This document shows, in pieces, positions 7,180 to 12,342 of a DNA stretch of 12,342 nucleotides. Numbering within the stretch: position 1 is the stretch's first letter; every line of letters begins with the position of its first letter. The position numbers and the translations under genes were made by a program. The stretch covers positions 1 through 12,342 of the forward strand of contig JBNMOT010000102.1 in NCBI GenBank assembly GCA_051275515.1, in the 5' to 3' direction. Source of the stretch: Oleispira sp051275515 (GTDB taxonomy: Bacteria > Pseudomonadota > Gammaproteobacteria > Pseudomonadales > Oceanobacteraceae). Under the pieces are notes generated by a model. The model was not told the DNA's origin, made no database searches, and worked only from the letters and a program-made list of their open reading frames with translations.

Positions 7180-7250
7180 ATGGCTGGTTTAATAACCGAT
7201 ATAACAAAAACACTCGTTAAATAGAGTGATTTACAGTAATCTGCGCGGGT

Positions 7251-7279
7251 TTTATACAATTGAAAATACTATAAGTCAT
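7251..7279 (-). promoter_or_regulatory. Candidate folM promoter
   Basis: On the minus strand ATGACT (7279-7274) and TATAAA (7256-7251) are separated by 17 bases, with four and five of six consensus matches. The predicted leader of about 75 bases holds a small CACTC/GAGTG hairpin (7211-7228). Confidence 0.35.
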
Positions 7280-7309
7280 CTCAATGCATCGCACCATGTT
7301 TGATAGGCC

Positions 7310-7402
7310 ATGTTGAAAATACGATGTCCTTGGGCTTCAAAAATTGTGCTAACGCTATTAGGCTGGAAAATTGAAGGTTACTTAGTCACGTTCAATACCT
7401 AA
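7310..7402 (+). pseudogene. Possible N-terminal remnant of a PlsC-type acyltransferase
   Basis: ATG 7310 to TAA 7400-7402, with an in-frame TAG six bases before the ATG, reads 30 residues. Residues 8-23 include the segment IVLTLLGWKIEG, which resembles the very start of small lysophospholipid/glycerol acyltransferases (pattern 'LLGWKIEG', normally followed by a short Pro-containing stretch and a VxxxPHTSNWD active site). Here the similarity stops after EGY, the next residues are VTFNT, and the frame closes inside the 3' end of the kinase gene. This suggests a gene stump cut at about 7375-7399. The match is short and from memory of the family, so chance is possible. It is divergent from folM and convergent with the kinase. 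Confidence 0.3.
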
Positions 7403-10400
7403 GTATTGTTCTGCTCCTGATGTGCTTGAAGAACATCAAACAACCTAATTTTTTCGACGCCAAAGTCTGACCATAAAGTATTTATTTTGCTATTACTTTG
7501 CTCTGTTGCTGCACGTTCAATCTCAGTGAGTACACCCACAAGTGCGATAGCACTAATATTAGCGCAACTGCCTTTTAAAGTATGTGCTATCGACTTTATT
7601 TGCACAAAATCTTGCTGACTTATCACGTCCTCTAAGGCACTGATTAGATTAGATGTATCGATTAGGAATACCGTAATAACTTTAAGAAGCACACCTTCGT
7701 TGCCGCTTAGTCTATCTAAAAACTCTTCCTTGTTCCAACAATCAGTTTGCTGATTAGAAATATTCTTAGCGACTTCTTTTATTGTTTCAGTTTGACCTTC
7801 TATCGGCTCTTCTGACAGCCAGATAAGCAACTTTTTATGCAGAATCTCTGGATCAAATGGTTTGCTAATATAATCACTCATACCAGCCTTTAAGCAGTTA
7901 TCCTTATCACTTCTAAGAGCATTCGCCGTCATCGCAATAATGGGTATGCCTTGATAGAAATCACCCGCATCACCAAGACGAATTTTGTGGGTCGCTTCAA
8001 AACCATCCATAACAGGCATTTGACAATCCATTAGAATCACTTCATATTTTTTTGTGCTGTTTGCTGCATTTAAAGCCGCTAACGCTTGCTCCCCATTGTC
8101 GACAATGTCGAGTGAGTAGCCCATTTTCTTCAACAAAGCCTCTGCGAAAACCTGGTTGGTAAAGTTATCTTCAACTAATAAAATTCTAACCTCATTATCG
8201 ATTGTTTGAAGCGTCTGGCGCATCCCTTTTATACGTCGGTTAGTGTTGTTTTTATTAGCGCCTGAGCGCTGATCTTTAGATACTTTCCCTAATATAATAT
8301 TAAAGCTGAAAGTACTTCCTGCTCCAGGGGTGCTATCGACGCTAATAGTGCCTCCCATCAATTCTACCAGCTGCTTACAAATCGCTAGGCCTAAACCCGT
8401 ACCGCCAAACCTTCGCGTTGTTGACGCATCGGCTTGTGTAAAAGAATCAAAGATAAAAGGTAATCTATCTTTTCCAATGCCAATACCGCTATCCTCTATC
8501 GAACACGTAAAGAGTAAATCATCTGCTCTAACGTCAAGTATTGCACAAACAACAATACGACCTTGGTCGGAAAATTTAATGGCATTATCGATAAGATTGA
8601 TAAGTATCTGTCGTATTCTACCGATATCAGCCACCACAGTTTCTATTGCAATAGCGTGGGTGTCTAACGTAATATCGACCTCTTTTTCTTGCGCCTTACC
8701 GGCCATACTTGCCACAATCTCAGCAAGCTGGCTAGGCAAATCAAACTCAATCGGTTCAATATCTAATTTTCCTGCTTCGATTTTTGAAAAATCTAAAATA
8801 TCATTGATAATGGTTAGTAACGAACGGGCACTGGAATTTGCAAGGCTTGCATGATGCTCTTGTTCTTTATTCAAGTTGCTTGCGAGTAACAATGACAACA
8901 TGCCCATGATGCCATTCATTGGGGTACGAATTTCATGGCTCATACTGGCAAGAAATTCTGACTTTAACTGTGCTGATTCTTCAGCTTTTATTTTTGCTTG
9001 TTGATTGTATCTCGTGGTATTTTCTTGCTCTGTCACATCACTTTGAAGGCCAAGTATATGAGTAATAATCCCTTTTTCATTAAACACAGGGTTGAGGGTA
9101 AGTTGGTTATAAAATGTCGTACCATTCTTTTTATAATTGAGTAAAGTGACGGTAGTCGGCTGCTCATTGGATAAGGCTTTACTAATTGCATTAATCGCCG
9201 CGGGATCAGTATCGTTGCCTTGAAGAAAACGACAATTACGCCCCAAAACTTCTTCCGCTGGATAGCCCGTCAGTGTTTCGAATGCTTTATTAACATAAGT
9301 GACACGAAAATCTTCATGTTGTGCATCCGCGATAATAATCGATGTTTGTGCCTCATCAATGACCATATTCTTAATCAGCAGTTCAGATTCAAGCTTTTTT
9401 GATGCGGTAATATTGGTACCAATAACAACCGCACCCAATAGCTTGCCATGTTCATTTAAATAATCATTTCTCGTCCACCTAATCTGACAGGCTTCTCGAT
9501 TTTCCATACAGCCATCAACATGATCATAAAGGCGCTCGATAGTAGACGCTTCATTATTTGAGTTGTGAATAAAACTAGCCGGTAATATTTTTTCTAAATC
9601 GCGAGGCAGCGTATAGCCAGACGCCGCTAAGAATTGTTCAAGAGAGAGATTACTTAATATTAAATCCCCCTCAACATCGATGACCATAAGAACTTCATCT
9701 AGGGAGTTAATAACATTTTCAAATCGATCCCGTGAGATGGCTGTGCGAGCGAGATCTCTTAAAACATCGTCATATTTTCTTCTAATCACCTCAAATTCTC
9801 GCGGCTCATTGTCGATAGGCGGTGAATTAGTATAAGTCCCTGTGAAACTTGAAACAGAGCTAATACTACGCTCTAGTTTACCCAGCATATCAGAGACCAT
9901 TCGAGAGGATAATCTAGTACTATAAAGCGAGCCTATAAGCACGGCCACTAAGGCCATAAACATGAATATAATTAACCAGAACATATCGCGATAGGCTGAG
10001 GTAAATGGCTCCAGTGACATCACTCGATTAACGCCAAAAGACTGTTGATGCAGGTACCATTGCTCACTATTAAAATTGTTAAATGATGATCCGGATACCA
10101 CCTTACTTTGATCAGAACTGAATAATACTTGGTCTTTTTCTCCAACCAATATAATTAAATGATTATCAAAGGCATGACTTACCGCCGCTTGCAGATGTTG
10201 AACATAAGTAACAATAGCGCCCTCTGCATAGCTGGAATACACGATAGGCGCGGCGACCATAATGCCATTTTCAGAGTAATCCAAGTATCCCGTTGCTGAC
10301 TCTAATACACTTGATTGCCAATTGAATTTATCAGAATTCTGCAAATACAGCTCTGTGTTTTTACCGGTGATAATGTCACCGGAGAAATCAGTAAATAAAA

Positions 10401-10719
10401 TGGCAACATTTTCGGTAACAGTCAATTCCAGTGAACGAAAGAAGACAGGCAAGTAGGCATCACGATTACTATCGTCAATAAGGCTGTTTATAATCAGGTC
10501 ATTTTTAGCGAGATTGTTGACTTGCTGCTGCAGGCTCTCAAGGCTTTTATTGAAATCGACAATGAATTGTTCTGCATAGAACATGTGACGTTTATTGAGT
10601 TGGTATTGGGCTAGCCCAGCGGCGACCACAAACATCACCACCGAAAGAACAAAAACCAAGATCAATGACCTTGTTAAAGCTTGCTTACGTATCGTCTTTT
10701 CCAAACTTTGCTTTTGCAT
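7399..10719 (-). CDS. Hybrid histidine kinase: periplasmic sensor-PAS-LOV-HisKA-HATPase-REC-HPt
   Basis: 1106 residues. Membrane segments lie at about 15-38 and 246-268 and enclose a ~205-residue periplasmic sensor, possibly Cache-like. Next come a PAS domain (about 331-440) and a LOV domain (about 450-565). The LOV domain has NCRFLQG with the photo-adduct Cys496, Arg497 and Gln500, then Asn528, Asn538 and Gln559, the set that holds FMN in known LOV photosensors. HisKA carries His595 in SHEIRTP. The ATPase has N-box NLIDNAIKF (Asn712), DSGIGI (Asp743) and FGGTGLGLAI. The receiver has Asp851, phospho-acceptor Asp898, Thr931 and Lys953. The HPt domain has His1046 in AHTLKGS. All catalytic residues are present, so an intact His-Asp-His phosphorelay is expected, passing phosphate to an unknown regulator. 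Start ATG has AGGA nine bases upstream, inside the end of the preceding binding-protein gene. No HAMP domain is obvious after the second membrane segment. Confidence 0.93.
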   Translation of the reverse strand: MQKQSLEKTIRKQALTRSLILVFVLSVVMFVVAAGLAQYQLNKRHMFYAEQFIVDFNKSLESLQQQVNNLAKNDLIINSLIDDSNRDAYLPVFFRSLELTVTENVAILFTDFSGDIITGKNTELYLQNSDKFNWQSSVLESATGYLDYSENGIMVAAPIVYSSYAEGAIVTYVQHLQAAVSHAFDNHLIILVGEKDQVLFSSDQSKVVSGSSFNNFNSEQWYLHQQSFGVNRVMSLEPFTSAYRDMFWLIIFMFMALVAVLIGSLYSTRLSSRMVSDMLGKLERSISSVSSFTGTYTNSPPIDNEPREFEVIRRKYDDVLRDLARTAISRDRFENVINSLDEVLMVIDVEGDLILSNLSLEQFLAASGYTLPRDLEKILPASFIHNSNNEASTIERLYDHVDGCMENREACQIRWTRNDYLNEHGKLLGAVVIGTNITASKKLESELLIKNMVIDEAQTSIIIADAQHEDFRVTYVNKAFETLTGYPAEEVLGRNCRFLQGNDTDPAAINAISKALSNEQPTTVTLLNYKKNGTTFYNQLTLNPVFNEKGIITHILGLQSDVTEQENTTRYNQQAKIKAEESAQLKSEFLASMSHEIRTPMNGIMGMLSLLLASNLNKEQEHHASLANSSARSLLTIINDILDFSKIEAGKLDIEPIEFDLPSQLAEIVASMAGKAQEKEVDITLDTHAIAIETVVADIGRIRQILINLIDNAIKFSDQGRIVVCAILDVRADDLLFTCSIEDSGIGIGKDRLPFIFDSFTQADASTTRRFGGTGLGLAICKQLVELMGGTISVDSTPGAGSTFSFNIILGKVSKDQRSGANKNNTNRRIKGMRQTLQTIDNEVRILLVEDNFTNQVFAEALLKKMGYSLDIVDNGEQALAALNAANSTKKYEVILMDCQMPVMDGFEATHKIRLGDAGDFYQGIPIIAMTANALRSDKDNCLKAGMSDYISKPFDPEILHKKLLIWLSEEPIEGQTETIKEVAKNISNQQTDCWNKEEFLDRLSGNEGVLLKVITVFLIDTSNLISALEDVISQQDFVQIKSIAHTLKGSCANISAIALVGVLTEIERAATEQSNSKINTLWSDFGVEKIRLFDVLQAHQEQNNT

Positions 10720-10724
10720 TAAGG

Positions 10725-11930
10725 CTAATCCTTTAACGGGGCTAAATTACCCTGAGAATCATAATGAGAGATAATATAATCTTCTGCCCATAACGCATCG
10801 TGCTTATCGCTCGTAAAGGGTGGGCTGTAAGTTTTCACCAACCCTTTATGGAGCGACAAATTTTCTAATGCCAATCTAATATCACCGGTTTTTATACTGT
10901 TGGCCTGAGTTATTGCTTTTGCAAGTAGGTGGATAAGATCGTATGCGTGAGCAGTGCCCACCGCCCCAGGAATCGATTCCTCGGTAATTCGGGGATCAAA
11001 CATTTCTTGATAGGCTTCAATGACCTGGCGATTTAGTACGGGATTCGTCGGTTTGGTAAAACTGTAAGTTTGTAAGACATAAAGATTCAGTTTTGCTAGG
11101 TCATTCAATCCAACTTCCTCGACAAAATCCCCACTGGCAATGCCCCAATGAGCAATAATGGGCAAGTCTTTAGCGGTTTCCAATTTTAATAGCGATCGAA
11201 CGGCGACAATTCCTTCAGGGGCATTAGCAACCAGTATAATAGCCTCCGCGCCTTGGCTGACTAAACTGGCTATCTCCTTGGTCATATCTTTTTGACCCCA
11301 GTTAAGCCATTCTATGGCCGCGATACTCAAGCCCTTTTCCGCAGACGCAGATGCTATAGACTTTTCATTTGACCGCCCCCAGCCCGTGCGCTCTAGGAGT
11401 AGGCCAACCTTACGTACTGCTAGCTTTTTTGCCTGGTTAATTAAAACCTTACCCGCTTCCTCGTCTCTCACTGATATTCGGAAAACGTAATTAGGCTTAT
11501 AACCATTACTCACGATGGGTGTACCTGCCGCCCAAGGCACCAAGTAAATCATTTTATTGTTGTGAATAATTGGGAGTTCTTTTAGAGCAACAGGGGTATG
11601 CACTCCCCCTAATACCGCCACTAAGTCGGACTGTTTACTCAATGCTTTAATATTGGCCATGCCTCTGGCAGGATTACCATGATGATCTTTGATGATCAGC
11701 TCTAAAGGCCGATTAAGAACCCCACCGGCGTTATTGATTTCTTCTATGGCGATCATTGCACCGCGCCGTATTGCAATACCACCTTCCTTGGCGCCCGCTG
11801 ACATATCGGCATCTAAGCCAATATAAAGAGGCGTTTGAGCAAAGGTTAAAGTAGAAAAAAACAGTAACAATAAGGCTTGAGCCATGCGTAGTTCCAAAAA
11901 AAACAAAGTTATTCCTAAGTGTAGCCTCAC
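10725..11930 (-). CDS. Type I periplasmic solute-binding protein (LivJ-like), kinase partner
   Basis: Up to 401 residues. A hydrophobic signal peptide (ALLLLFFSTLTFA, ending at Ala31) is followed by a Peripla_BP_6 fold typical of branched-chain amino acid, amide or urea receptors: AIEEINNAGGVLNRPLELI early, VAVLGGVHTPVALKELPII, VPWAAGTPI, YVFRISVRDEEAG, the KVGLLLE strand and IPGAVGTAHAYDLIHLLAKA late. No lipobox Cys, so it is probably soluble in the periplasm. Start is uncertain: GTG 11930 lacks a Shine-Dalgarno; TTG 11906 has AGGA six bases upstream; ATG 11885 has GGAA six bases upstream but yields an uncharged signal-peptide start. The gene ends five bases before the hybrid kinase, and no ABC permease or ATPase gene is near, so it more likely delivers ligand to the kinase sensor domain than feeds a transporter. 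Ligand not predictable from sequence. Confidence 0.88.
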   Translation of the reverse strand: MRLHLGITLFFLELRMAQALLLLFFSTLTFAQTPLYIGLDADMSAGAKEGGIAIRRGAMIAIEEINNAGGVLNRPLELIIKDHHGNPARGMANIKALSKQSDLVAVLGGVHTPVALKELPIIHNNKMIYLVPWAAGTPIVSNGYKPNYVFRISVRDEEAGKVLINQAKKLAVRKVGLLLERTGWGRSNEKSIASASAEKGLSIAAIEWLNWGQKDMTKEIASLVSQGAEAIILVANAPEGIVAVRSLLKLETAKDLPIIAHWGIASGDFVEEVGLNDLAKLNLYVLQTYSFTKPTNPVLNRQVIEAYQEMFDPRITEESIPGAVGTAHAYDLIHLLAKAITQANSIKTGDIRLALENLSLHKGLVKTYSPPFTSDKHDALWAEDYIISHYDSQGNLAPLKD

Positions 11931-12027
11931 TTTGGGATTATTGTATTGCCTGATACGGTGCCGAACAGCGGGGCTAAATAAGCAGAAAAGTAAGCGATAA
12001 AAGATGAGTTTTTGCTATTTTTTAGGC

Positions 12028-12060
12028 AAAAAAAAGGCCAACCTGAGGCTGACCTTTTTT
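12028..12060 (-). terminator. Intrinsic terminator of the tRNA(fMet) unit
   Basis: On the minus strand GGTCAGCC-TCA-GGTTGGCC forms an 8-bp stem with two G-U pairs and a three-base loop, followed by eight Ts (12035-12028). The opposite strand also has a six-T run (12055-12060), so it could work both ways. It lies 43 bases past the 3' end of the nearer tRNA and isolates tRNA transcription from the binding-protein gene. Confidence 0.85.
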
Positions 12061-12103
12061 AGAATTTTTGAATGAACCTTTAACAGCAAAGTACTGTGTT
12101 AAA

Positions 12104-12180
<77 letters not shown>

Positions 12181-12255
12181 ACATCAGATAGTTAAAGCGT
12201 ATCTGGGCTACTCAATAATAGGTAATCTATTGTTGAGATTTTTCACGACTTAAAA

Positions 12256-12332
<77 letters not shown>

Positions 12333-12342
12333 ACATCAGATA

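Noticed and set aside
7290..7318. Repeated CCATGTT pair, first read as a hairpin
   Set aside because: The two copies are direct, not inverted, and only seven bases long; no stable stem or repeat family is supported.
8330..8854. 174-residue plus-strand ORF
   Set aside because: It lies entirely antisense to the HisKA/HATPase part of the kinase, whose motifs are unambiguous; it has no Shine-Dalgarno or recognisable domain.
11931..12027. Promoter for the binding-protein/kinase operon
   Set aside because: Only weak -10-like matches (for example AATAAT and an extended TGCTTATTT) without acceptable -35 boxes were found, so no specific site is called.

Overview
The window looks like chromosomal DNA of a free-living, probably marine or aquatic gammaproteobacterium. 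The two initiator tRNA genes at the right edge are close to the enterobacterial sequence and carry an encoded CCA. FolM and the other encoded proteins also look gammaproteobacterial. Base composition is moderately AT-rich by eye. I cannot name a genus. No insertion sequence, integrase, CRISPR array or rRNA is visible.

Layout, left to right. (1) Positions 1-1577, plus strand: the 3' four-fifths of a secreted-type, zinc-dependent linear alkylsulfatase gene, cut by the window edge. (2) 1634-2482, plus: a TatD-family metal-dependent hydrolase with all metal ligands. (3) 2479-5657, minus: a two-gene operon joined by a TAATG stop/start overlap. It runs from an ATP-NAD-kinase-like protein (GTG start) into a large exported endonuclease/exonuclease/phosphatase-family nuclease, whose gene holds a TS-coding hexanucleotide microsatellite. 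A palindrome fills the spacer of the putative operon promoter. (4) 5658-5990: about 330 bp of AT-rich intergenic DNA with candidate promoters for both flanking genes and two doubtful small ORFs. (5) 5991-7168: a convergent pterin/folate pair, made of a short HPPK (FolK)-like protein lacking the usual C-terminus and FolM (dihydromonapterin reductase). (6) 7310-7402: a possible N-terminal stump of a PlsC-type acyltransferase gene, ending at the kinase terminus. (7) 7399-11930, minus: a two-gene signalling operon, a type I periplasmic solute-binding protein followed 5 bp later by a 1106-residue hybrid histidine kinase. (8) 12028-12332, minus: a hairpin terminator preceded by two tandem, identical initiator tRNA(fMet) genes.

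The most notable element is region 7. The kinase has a periplasmic sensor domain between two membrane segments, a PAS domain, a LOV domain with the complete flavin-binding and photo-adduct signature (GRNCRFLQG, Cys496), then HisKA, HATPase, receiver and HPt domains. It is preceded by a binding-protein gene with no ABC permease or ATPase genes nearby. The inferred system reads an extracellular small molecule through a LuxP/LuxQ- or TorT/TorS-like pair and blue light through LOV, and sends both into one phosphorelay whose final output regulator lies outside the window. The remaining genes are mostly housekeeping or nutrient scavenging: sulfate ester cleavage, extracellular DNA breakdown, and tetrahydromonapterin or folate metabolism.
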